Source: Hyphomicrobiales bacterium (GTDB lineage: Bacteria > Pseudomonadota > Alphaproteobacteria > Rhizobiales > Beijerinckiaceae). Taken from it: 5,907 bases of DNA. The notes under the pieces were generated by a model. It saw only the letters and a program-made list of their open reading frames with translations. It was not told the DNA's origin and did no database searches. Each line of letters starts with the position of its first letter. Position 1 is the stretch's first letter. The stretch lies in assembly GCA_027489835.1 (NCBI GenBank), contig JAIXZF010000265.1, positions 1-5,907 of the forward strand, in the 5' to 3' direction. This document shows positions 1-4,857 of the stretch, piece by piece. Position numbers and translations under genes: made by a program.

Positions 1-174
1 CGAGCAATCCACGCCTTCCGGGCCGCAGCTCGCCAGCAGCACGAAGGGCGAGGCCGCGATGAAGCGGCCGTAATGCTCCGAGACGTGATCGAGCACCTTG
101 ATGGTGGCGGCGGGGACGATCTCGCCGTAGATCGCCTCGAGCTCGGCGACGGTTTCGATGCGTCCGTCCACCAT
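1..174 (-). CDS. Pyridoxamine 5'-phosphate oxidase-like (PPOX) flavoprotein, N-terminal part
   Basis: Only the first 58 residues are present, because the gene runs off the left edge. It opens MVDGRIETVAELEAIYG and continues through HYGRFIAASPFVLLASCGPEG to VDCS. The 'ASPF-hydrophobic-AS-GPEG-DCS' pattern is typical of the split-barrel FMN-binding PPOX family (the MSMEG_1061-like group), where it forms the first strands of the barrel. Family members bind FMN or F420 and reduce or oxidise small molecules in the cytoplasm; the substrate cannot be told from this fragment. The ATG at 174 lies 3 nt after the TGA of the upstream substrate-binding protein gene, so the two are probably translated from one mRNA. 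This start is supported by that tight spacing and by the N-terminus fitting the family. Family assignment is fairly firm; exact function is unknown. Confidence 0.75.
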   Translation of the reverse strand, partial: MVDGRIETVAELEAIYGEIVPAATIKVLDHVSEHYGRFIAASPFVLLASCGPEGVDCS

Positions 175-177
175 GGC

Positions 178-1179
178 TCACTCCACCGGCTTGATGTTCG
201 CAGCCGCGATCACGTCGCGCAGCACCTGCAATTCCTGCGCGTGATAGGGCCGGAAGGCTGCCGGATCGCGCACGTTCATGGTGAACCCGGTGCGCAAAAT
301 CGCCTCGCGCGTCGCGGCGGCGTTGAGGATCGTCACGATCTCCTGCGAGAGGCGGGCCAGCGCCGGGGCGGGCGTTGCGGCGGGGGCGAAGAAGGCCGCC
401 CAGCTGTCGGCGTCCGCGGTGGCAACGCCCTGCTCGCGCAGGGTCGGCACGTTCGGCACCGAGCCGTTGCGCTGGGGGCTGGCGATGGCGAGGGCGCGCA
501 GATCGCCCGACTGGATCTGGCCCAGCACCGAGGGCAGCGTGGAGTTGGCGATGTCGATGCGCCCGCCGACCAGCTCCTGCACGAGGGGCGCCGCCCCCCG
601 AAAGGGCACGTGGGTCATCTGGATGCCCGTGCGCGTCATGAACAGCTCGGTGAACAGGTGCGAGCCCGAGCCGATGCCGGTGGAGCCGTAGTTCAGCTTG
701 CCCGGGTCCTTCTTCGCCAGCGCGATGAATTCGGGAATGTCCTTCGCCGGCAGGTCCTTGCGCACCACGAAGGCGTGCTCGAAGGAGCCGACGCCGGCGA
801 GCGGGGCGAAATCCTTCTGCGGATCGTAGCCCGGCTCGCGCAGCAGGAACTGGTTCGAGCCATGGGTCTGGTTGTTGCCGAAGATGATGACGTGGCCATC
901 ATGCTCGCCGCGCGCCACCGAACGCGTGCCGATGGCGCCCGATGCGCCGGCGCGGTTGTCCACCACCACGCCGACCTTGAGCGCGAGCTCCAGTTCGCGC
1001 GCCACGATGCGGCCGATGGCGTCGGTCGGGCCGCCAGCGGGGTAGGGGATCACCATGGTGATGGTCTTGCTCGGCGCCCAGGCGCCCTGGGCCGAGGCGC
1101 CGCGCGCGCCGATGAGCGCGGGAGCGGCGAGGCCTCCGGCGATGAGGGGCAGGGCCTGGCGGCGGCTGAAAGCGGTCAT
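178..1179 (-). CDS. Bug/TctC family tripartite tricarboxylate transporter substrate-binding protein
   Basis: This 333-residue periplasmic binding protein belongs to the Bug (TctC) family, which captures carboxylates or similar small organic anions for tripartite tricarboxylate transporters. The N-terminus has SRRQAL at residues 5-10, a hydrophobic stretch and a likely cleavage after ASA near residue 30; the paired arginines suggest possible Tat export, although most relatives use Sec. Family motifs follow in the usual order: YPAGGPTD (46-53), VVVDNRAGASGAIGT (71-85), YGSTGIGSGSH (164-174), VPFRGAAP (191-198) and NVPTL (243-247). The length is normal. The ATG at 1179 is preceded by GAGGAAAA, a good ribosome binding site. 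No transporter membrane subunits (TctA/TctB) lie in the window, so it looks like one of the many orphan Bug proteins. A PPOX flavoprotein gene follows after 3 nt. The ligand cannot be predicted. Confidence 0.93.
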   Translation of the reverse strand: MTAFSRRQALPLIAGGLAAPALIGARGASAQGAWAPSKTITMVIPYPAGGPTDAIGRIVARELELALKVGVVVDNRAGASGAIGTRSVARGEHDGHVIIFGNNQTHGSNQFLLREPGYDPQKDFAPLAGVGSFEHAFVVRKDLPAKDIPEFIALAKKDPGKLNYGSTGIGSGSHLFTELFMTRTGIQMTHVPFRGAAPLVQELVGGRIDIANSTLPSVLGQIQSGDLRALAIASPQRNGSVPNVPTLREQGVATADADSWAAFFAPAATPAPALARLSQEIVTILNAAATREAILRTGFTMNVRDPAAFRPYHAQELQVLRDVIAAANIKPVE

Positions 1180-1372
1180 GGGCGTTTTCCTCGTCGTTTG
1201 CGCGGCCTCGAGGCCTGTTGGACCTCCACATAGCGCGGGCGCAGGGCGGCTGCTAGCCGGCGGCGGGGCAGCGCCGCGCCGCTTGCCGCGAGATGGCTGT
1301 GAACTGGCGCTGCGAGGGGGTTCGACGGCCGGCGAATCCGGCTAACGATCCTGCGAGACCCCGGACGCAGCC

Positions 1373-1999
1373 ATGATCGCCAGATTGACCGTCGTCGCCG
1401 GACCCATGTTCGCCGGCAAGACCTCCGCCCTGATCCGCCGCATCGTCGCGGCGCTGGACGGGGGCGGTCGGCCCGTGGTGATCGTCAAGCCGGCCATGGA
1501 CAACCGCTACGCCGACGCGGCCATCGTCACCCATGACGGCGTGGCCCATCCCGCCATCCCGATCGCCGGCGAGGGCGATCTGTTCGCCGCGGTGGCCGAG
1601 GCCGCCGCGCGGGCCGGCGAGGCGGTCCACGTGTTCGCCGACGAGGTCCAGTTCCTCGAGGCGCCGCTGTTCGCCGGCTCGTTCCATGAGGCGGTCCATG
1701 CGCTCCTCGTGGCGGGCCACGACGTGACCTGCGGCGGGCTCGACTGCGACTGGCGCGGCATGCCCTTCGACGTGACGGCGCGCCTGCTGGCGATGGCCGA
1801 CGCGGTGGAAAAGCTGACCGCGCGCTGCGCCGTGACGGGGCTGCCGGCGCAGAAGACCTACAAGAAGTCGGCCGACGCCGAGCGGATCGCGCTGGGCGCG
1901 GCGGACACCTACGAGCCGCGCGCCAACGCTGTCTGGAGCGGTATCGAGCGCCAGCCTGAAGCGGCCGCGACCGCGGCTTCGCTGCGTGCTCTGGGATGA
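1373..1999 (+). CDS. tdk: Thymidine kinase (type II, TK1-like) lacking most zinc-binding cysteines
   Basis: This 208-residue protein matches the type II thymidine kinase family, which phosphorylates thymidine (and deoxyuridine) with ATP in the cytoplasmic salvage pathway. Visible motifs are the P-loop GPMFAGKT (10-17), the DEVQF box (90-94, with E91 as the expected catalytic base), GLDCDWRGMPF (122-132) and KLTARC (147-152). The C-terminal lasso region normally carries two CxxC pairs that bind structural zinc. Here the first pair is reduced to C152 with T155 in the second place, and the second pair, expected after YEPR, is A184/V187. The core catalytic motifs are intact, so the enzyme may still work with a metal-free lasso or may have changed substrate. 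The start codon gives the correct distance to the P-loop; the ribosome binding site in front is weak. It reads divergently from the Bug gene and in the same direction as msrP, 111 nt upstream of it. Confidence 0.9.
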   Translation: MIARLTVVAGPMFAGKTSALIRRIVAALDGGGRPVVIVKPAMDNRYADAAIVTHDGVAHPAIPIAGEGDLFAAVAEAAARAGEAVHVFADEVQFLEAPLFAGSFHEAVHALLVAGHDVTCGGLDCDWRGMPFDVTARLLAMADAVEKLTARCAVTGLPAQKTYKKSADAERIALGAADTYEPRANAVWSGIERQPEAAATAASLRALG

Positions 2000-2050
2000 T
2001 GCCCGGAGGCCGACTCCCCTTTTCGTGATCCACGATCGTGCCCGGCGCGC

Positions 2051-2080
2051 GTAACGTCGGGCTCGCCGTCCGCGTATGAT
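2051..2080 (+). promoter_or_regulatory. Weak promoter candidate upstream of msrP
   Basis: TATGAT (2075-2080) is close to a sigma-70 -10 box but has no good -35 partner. An alternative reading is GTAAC (2051-2055), 17 nt, CGTAT (2073-2077), which resembles the GGAAC-N16/17-CGTT pattern of alphaproteobacterial EcfG general-stress promoters with one -35 mismatch and a changed last -10 base. Either would give a transcript starting about 25 nt before the msrP start. Low confidence. Confidence 0.22.
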
Positions 2081-2098
2081 GCGCAAGAGCATCGCATC

Positions 2099-2104
2099 AA
2101 GGAG
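2099..2104 (+). promoter_or_regulatory. msrP ribosome binding site
   Basis: AAGGAG sits 6 nt before the ATG at 2111. It is the strongest Shine-Dalgarno sequence in the window and fixes the msrP start at MLIRTRRGWE rather than at a later methionine. Confidence 0.75.
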
Positions 2105-2110
2105 CACGAC

Positions 2111-3100
2111 ATGCTGATCAGGACACGACGCGGCTGGGAGCTGCCGGAATCCCGCGCGACCTCCGAAGACGTCTTCCTCAACCGCCGGGCGTTCCTTGCG
2201 GGCGGCGCCAGCATCGCGGCGATCGCGGGCGGCGTCGATCCCGCCGCGGCGCAGTGGTTCTCCTCCAGCCAGCCGAACATGGCGCGCAAGCCTGACCCGA
2301 CCGACGATCTCTACCCGGCCAAGCGCAACGAGGCCTTCAGCCTCGACCGGCCGCTGACCGAGGAGGTCACCGCTGCCGGCTACAACAATTACTACGAGTT
2401 CGGCCCGTCCAAGAACATCTGGAAGCAGGCCGAGTCGAAGAAGACGCGGCCCTGGACCATCAAGGTCGACGGCCTTGTCGAGAAGCCCTTCGAGATCGGT
2501 GTCGACGACCTGATCCGCCGCTCGCAGCTCGAGGAGAGGCTTTACCGCTTCCGATGCGTGGAAGCCTGGTCAATGGCCGTTCCCTGGACCGGCTTCACGC
2601 TGAAGTCCTTCCTCGACATCGCCAAGCCGACTTCCGGCGCCAAATATGTGCGCTTCGAGACCTTCATGGACCCGCAGATGGCGCCGGGGCAGCGGCAGAG
2701 CTGGTATCCTTGGCCCTATGTCGAGGGCGTCACGATGGCCGAGGCGCAGAACGAACTGCCGCTGCTCGTGACAGGCGCCTATGGCAAGCCGCTGCGCAAT
2801 CAGTTCGGCGCGCCGATCCGGCTTATCCTGCCGTGGAAGTACGGCTTCAAGTCGATCAAGGCGATCACGCGCATCAGCTTCACCGCCGAGCGGCCCAAGA
2901 GCTATTGGGAGCAGCTGCAATCGGCCGAATACGGCTTCTGGGCCAACGTCAACCCGGAGGTCGCGCATCCGCGCTGGAGCCAGGCCACCGAGCAGGTGAT
3001 CGGGACGCAGCAGCGCGTGCCGACGCTGCCCTTCAACGGCTATGGTGCCGAGGTGGCGCATCTCTACAAGGGGCTTGAGAAGGAGCGGCTCTTCGTCTGA
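2111..3100 (+). CDS. msrP: MsrP, periplasmic protein-methionine-sulfoxide reductase catalytic subunit (YedY)
   Basis: MsrP is the exported molybdoenzyme that reduces methionine sulfoxide in oxidised periplasmic proteins, taking electrons from the membrane haem protein MsrQ. The 329-residue product has a twin-arginine signal, LNRRAFLAGG at 23-32, followed by a hydrophobic run and a likely cleavage after AAA near residue 47. The mature part shows YNNYYEFGPSKNIW (91-104), the molybdopterin-domain stretch RPWTIKVDGLVEKP (113-126), and RFRCVEAWSM (146-155), in which C149 is the expected molybdenum ligand. QFGAPIRLILPWKYGFKSIK (231-250) is the conserved block near the cofactor. Length and order match rhizobial and E. 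coli MsrP. No msrQ follows within the window, although msrP and msrQ usually form an operon. The only downstream hairpin has its U-tract on the opposite strand. Confidence 0.96.
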   Translation: MLIRTRRGWELPESRATSEDVFLNRRAFLAGGASIAAIAGGVDPAAAQWFSSSQPNMARKPDPTDDLYPAKRNEAFSLDRPLTEEVTAAGYNNYYEFGPSKNIWKQAESKKTRPWTIKVDGLVEKPFEIGVDDLIRRSQLEERLYRFRCVEAWSMAVPWTGFTLKSFLDIAKPTSGAKYVRFETFMDPQMAPGQRQSWYPWPYVEGVTMAEAQNELPLLVTGAYGKPLRNQFGAPIRLILPWKYGFKSIKAITRISFTAERPKSYWEQLQSAEYGFWANVNPEVAHPRWSQATEQVIGTQQRVPTLPFNGYGAEVAHLYKGLEKERLFV

Positions 3101-3130
3101 GCTGCTTTCCACGCATCCCAACGCGCCAAA

Positions 3131-3163
3131 AAAGAAAGCCCGGTTCCTCGCGGAACCGGGCTT
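3131..3163 (-). terminator. Strong intrinsic terminator acting on minus-strand transcripts
   Basis: AAGCCCGGTTCC (3136-3147) pairs perfectly with GGAACCGGGCTT (3152-3163) around a 4-nt loop. Read on the minus strand, the 12-bp stem is followed at once by TTTCTTTTTT, a full U-tract. Read on the plus strand, it is followed by AAGGTC, so it would stop msrP transcription poorly by the intrinsic route. No protein gene on the minus strand ends nearby: the LysR stop codon is over 600 nt upstream. It therefore most likely ends a non-coding transcript. Confidence 0.85.
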
Positions 3164-3258
3164 AAGGTCATGCTCGACCGAAATCGAACACTCCAGAGGG
3201 GCGGACCGAGCAGACATCAACGCCGGGAGGAGGAAGCGGACACCAAATCTCGATCACC
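3131..3258 (-). ncRNA. Candidate trans-acting small RNA, AbcR-like (alpha-r15-like)
   Basis: I infer a small RNA of about 125-130 nt, starting near 3258 downstream of a promoter-like element and ending at the perfect terminator hairpin. What is seen: a pyrimidine stretch CTTCCTCCTCCC on the minus strand (3236-3225) that is complementary to Shine-Dalgarno sequences; a second hairpin in which TGCTCG (3212-3207) pairs with CGAGCA (3176-3171), extended by GU pairs, with a pyrimidine-rich GCCCCTCT (3202-3195) in its loop; and the terminator stem. No reading frame of note covers it. Rhizobial and Brucella AbcR RNAs share this size, the CCUCCC-type unpaired motifs and a terminal Rho-independent hairpin, and they repress transport-protein mRNAs with Hfq. 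The existence of a transcript is moderately supported; membership of the AbcR family is a guess from architecture (about 0.3). An alternative is a long lysR 3' untranslated region ending here. Confidence 0.5.
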
Positions 3259-3262
3259 CCTG

Positions 3263-3293
3263 CTCATACGCGCGCCATTCCGCTTTATTGCAA
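3263..3293 (-). promoter_or_regulatory. Candidate sigma-70 promoter of the small RNA
   Basis: On the minus strand TTGCAA (3293-3288) is followed after 19 nt by TATGAG (3268-3263), or after 18 nt by GTATGA. Transcription would start about 5-7 nt further on, near 3258-3256. The -35 box overlaps a small dyad, TTGCA-N-TGCAA (3288-3298). The spacer is longer than ideal, so the promoter may need an activator. Confidence 0.38.
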
Positions 3294-3302
3294 TGCAACA
3301 TG

Positions 3303-3321
3303 GTGCAGGTTCGTTATGCAC
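3303..3321. promoter_or_regulatory. Dyad GTGCA-N9-TGCAC upstream of the small-RNA promoter
   Basis: A perfect 5-bp inverted repeat is separated by 9 nt. Its centre lies about 55 nt upstream of the predicted small-RNA start, which is where LysR-type activators usually bind. The surrounding 110 nt hold five copies of TGCA (3294, 3304, 3317, 3378 and 3399) in an AT-richer pocket, unlike the flanking coding DNA. Confidence 0.35.
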
Positions 3322-3368
3322 TCCCCGCATGTGAAGGCGACCTTGTGGCTAAGAGCGCCTGAAATTCA

Positions 3369-3382
3369 ATGCTATTTTGCAT
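3369..3382. promoter_or_regulatory. Dyad ATGC-N6-GCAT resembling the one before the LysR gene
   Basis: ATGCTATTTTGCAT is an inverted repeat with a T-rich centre. With its flank it reads CAATGCTATTTTGCATGG, close to CATGCGTTTTTCGCATGG at 4713-4730 upstream of the LysR gene. The spacing of the arms differs by one base, so it is a weaker match than a true duplicate. It lies about 110 nt upstream of the predicted small-RNA start. Confidence 0.3.
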
Positions 3383-3401
3383 GGCTCCGGCGCTGAAGTG
3401 C

Positions 3402-3431
3402 ACAAAACGCCGCGAAAACAGGCTGTTTTGT
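3402..3431. repeat. Nested dyad ACAAAAC...GTTTTGT
   Basis: ACAAAAC (3402-3408) and GTTTTGT (3425-3431) form a 7-bp inverted repeat. Inside it AAAACA (3415-3420) and TGTTTT (3424-3429) form a second, competing hairpin with a 3-nt loop. It could be a regulator site or a decayed repeat; no gene starts close by. Confidence 0.3.
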
Positions 3432-3480
3432 CGGTCGATTGCGGGCGGCGCGCCCACGTGCCTTTCCACTTCCATCATGC

Positions 3481-3561
3481 CGTCATCGCGGGCACAGCGC
3501 AGCGATTCAGCCCGCGGTTCGCGCACAACGCCTCGGTCGCTTCGCTGCGCTCGCGATGACG
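3481..3561. repeat. Imperfect palindromic intergenic repeat (rhizobial CGTCATYGCG family)
   Basis: CGTCATCGCG (3481-3490) pairs with CGCGATGACG (3552-3561). The pairing continues inward with few mismatches to about 3507/3535, where AGCGCAGCGA faces TCGCTTCGCTGCGC. This resembles the widespread Bradyrhizobium-type element that begins GTCATTGCGAGC and ends GCTCGCAATGAC. Translated, such elements give the spurious peptide motif SSRAQRSD...SLRCARDD, which appears in the open frames here. It is likely a non-autonomous, RNA-folding repeat with no coding role. Confidence 0.7.
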
Positions 3562-3610
3562 TCTTGCGTCGGCGAGGCAGCTTGGGCCAGTGCCTGCCGC
3601 CACCCGCTAT

Positions 3611-3693
3611 CCTCATCCTGAGCTTGTCGAAGGAGGAGCTTCAGAGACGGCAATCCCTTGAGCCCTCATCCTTCGACAAGCTCAGGATGAGGG
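3611..3693. repeat. Inverted pair of REP-like palindromes (REPIN-like doublet)
   Basis: The arm CCTCATCCTGAGCTTGTCGA plus AGGA (3611-3634) is repeated perfectly in inverted orientation at 3669-3692, giving a 24-bp inverted repeat around a 34-nt centre. The right copy is also a hairpin by itself: CCCTCATCCT (3663-3672) pairs with AGGATGAGGG (3684-3693) around an 11-nt loop. The left copy folds the same way with mismatches. This TCATCCTGAGCTTGTCGAAGG motif is a familiar dispersed repeat in alphaproteobacteria, whose false translations contain LILSLSKE and SFDKLRMR. As RNA the doublet could form a long stem downstream of the LysR gene and protect or end its message. Confidence 0.85.
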
Positions 3694-3795
3694 TGTTTGG
3701 GCGGCGGAAGCGGCAGGCTGCCATCCCTTAGCGGGAGCCTGGCTCGCGCATGATGCTATCTCCGCTACGCCCGCCAAGACGCAGGTTCGCGCGCC

Positions 3796-4686
3796 TCAGA
3801 ACGTCCAGCGCTGAGCCTTCTGGATCAGGAAGTCGCGGAAGGCCTGGACGCGCGCCACGGTCTTCATCTCCTCGGGATAGACGAGATAGCTGTCGAGCGA
3901 GGGCATTTCGGACTCGCGCAGCGTCTGCACCAGCGTCGAGCCCTGCTCGACGAGGTAATCCGGCAGGACCGCGAGGCCCGCGCCGTGCTCCACCGCGTTG
4001 CGCAGCGCCGCGATGTTGTTGACCAGCAGATGCGGCGTGCGCGGATTGCGGGGATCGCGCCCGGCGGTGCCGAGCCAGTGCACGGACAGCAGATAGGATG
4101 GCGAGGTGCCGCCGAAGGACAGGATGCGGTGGTTGTCCAGATCCTCGAGCGACTTCGGCTCGCCATAGCGCTTGATGTAGGAGGGTGCGGCGTAGACGTG
4201 GAAGTGCACGGTGAACAGCTTGCGCTGGATCAGGTCGGGCTGCTGGGGCTGGCGCAGGCGGATGGCGATGTCGGCCTGCCGCATCGACAGATCCAGCTCC
4301 TCGTCCGTGAGCAGCATCTCGACGCGCACATCGGGGTAGGAATCGAGGAACTCGCCGAGGCGCGGCGCGAGCCAGCGACTGCCGAGCCCGACCGTCGTCG
4401 TGACCTTGAGTTCGCCCGAGGGATGCTCGCGCGTCTCGGTGAGCTGGGCCTTCGTCTTTTCCAGCCGCTGCGTCATGTCGCGCGCGGCGCGCCAGAGCAG
4501 TTCGCCCTGCTCGGTGAGGATCAGCCCGCGGGTGTGGCGGTGGAAGAGCGGCGCCCGGACCTCGCGCTCGAGCGCGCTGATCTGCCGGCTGACGGCCGAC
4601 TGGCTGAGGCCCAGCGTATCGCCGGCCTTGGTGAAGGAGCCGGACTCCGCCACGGTGTAAAAGATGCGGATCCTGTCCCAGTCCAT
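3796..4686 (-). CDS. lsrB: LysR family transcriptional regulator, LsrB/VtlR type
   Basis: This 296-residue protein is a full-length LysR-type regulator. The N-terminal winged helix-turn-helix begins MDWDRIRIFYTVAESGSFTKA, with the recognition helix in LSQSAVSRQISALE (27-40) and the wing at LFHRHTRGLILTEQGE (47-62). A linker helix (to about 85) and a two-lobed effector domain follow, with VTTTVGLGSRWLAP (95-108), IRLRQPQQPDLIQRKLFTVH (142-161) and LPDYLV (241-246). These stretches, the MDWD start and the position directly downstream of trxB match the regulator called LsrB in Sinorhizobium and VtlR in Brucella, known for redox, envelope and AbcR-RNA control. The protein contains no cysteine at all, so it cannot sense redox through thiols. 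GGGAGGGG lies about 10 nt before the start. Its promoter region holds two dyads that suit autoregulation. Family is certain; orthology to LsrB is likely. Confidence 0.94.
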   Translation of the reverse strand: MDWDRIRIFYTVAESGSFTKAGDTLGLSQSAVSRQISALEREVRAPLFHRHTRGLILTEQGELLWRAARDMTQRLEKTKAQLTETREHPSGELKVTTTVGLGSRWLAPRLGEFLDSYPDVRVEMLLTDEELDLSMRQADIAIRLRQPQQPDLIQRKLFTVHFHVYAAPSYIKRYGEPKSLEDLDNHRILSFGGTSPSYLLSVHWLGTAGRDPRNPRTPHLLVNNIAALRNAVEHGAGLAVLPDYLVEQGSTLVQTLRESEMPSLDSYLVYPEEMKTVARVQAFRDFLIQKAQRWTF

Positions 4687-4712
4687 AACCAGCGCCCCTC
4701 CCGCACGTCATT

Positions 4713-4729
4713 CATGCGTTTTTCGCATG
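4713..4729. promoter_or_regulatory. T-N11-A LysR-type operator before the LysR gene
   Basis: CATGCG (4713-4718), TTTTT, CGCATG (4724-4729) form a perfect dyad that contains the LysR consensus T-N11-A with matched arms and a bendable A/T centre. It ends 27 nt before the LysR start codon and overlaps the candidate -10 region, the usual place for autorepression. Confidence 0.55.
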
Positions 4730-4757
4730 GTGCGGTCGAGACATGGCCGGGGTCAAG
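4727..4757 (-). promoter_or_regulatory. Weak promoter candidate for the LysR gene
   Basis: On the minus strand CTTGACC (4757-4751) fits the alphaproteobacterial -35 box CTTGAC. CACCAT (4732-4727) stands 18 nt downstream and is a poor -10 box. Transcription would start near 4720, inside the T-N11-A dyad. Confidence 0.3.
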
Positions 4758-4777
4758 CTGATGACGGCAGCATCAGC
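4757..4777. promoter_or_regulatory. Dyad GCTGATG-N7-CATCAGC upstream of the LysR promoter
   Basis: A perfect 7-bp inverted repeat with a 7-nt centre abuts the candidate -35 box. It could be a second regulator site, or a weak hairpin after trxB; no U-tract follows on the minus strand, so a terminator is unlikely. Confidence 0.35.
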
Positions 4778-4857
4778 CATGAATTTGGTTGATGATTTCG
4801 ATCACAAAGCCGGCATTTGCACCCGCGCGGCTCCTGCATACCGCAAGCGGACAGCGC

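Noticed and set aside
73..1233. A 386-codon open frame on the plus strand opposite the Bug gene
   Set aside because: It is a mirror of a GC-rich gene: arginine-, glycine- and histidine-rich, matching no family, while the minus strand shows clear Bug motifs.
1254..1344. TAGCCGG and CCGGCTA flanking the divergent spacer
   Set aside because: Only 7 bp with a 77-nt gap in very GC-rich DNA; no sign of an attachment site or regulator.
2040..2062. Hairpin GCCCGGCG/CGTCGGGC after the thymidine kinase
   Set aside because: An 8-bp stem with one GU pair but no U-tract follows; it may be chance in GC-rich DNA, so it is not called a terminator.
1253..2107. A 284-codon open frame on the minus strand opposite the thymidine kinase
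   Set aside because: Low-complexity, arginine-rich translation with no recognisable motif; the plus-strand kinase motifs are decisive.
3042..3362. A 106-codon plus-strand frame across the msrP end and the terminator
   Set aside because: It starts inside msrP in another frame, runs through the terminator hairpin and the candidate RNA, and has no ribosome binding site or family resemblance.
3481..3693. CRISPR array or insertion sequence
   Set aside because: There are no regularly spaced direct repeats and no transposase; the repeats are inverted and belong to two different palindromic families.
3369..3731. A 120-codon plus-strand frame in the intergenic region, and a 100-codon minus-strand frame at 3314-3616
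   Set aside because: Both contain the well-known false translations of palindromic repeats (SSRAQRSD, SLRCARDD, SFDKLRMR), so they are repeat DNA and not genes.
3728..4711. A 327-codon minus-strand frame overlapping the LysR gene
   Set aside because: Out of frame with the LysR protein and extremely rich in arginine and alanine.
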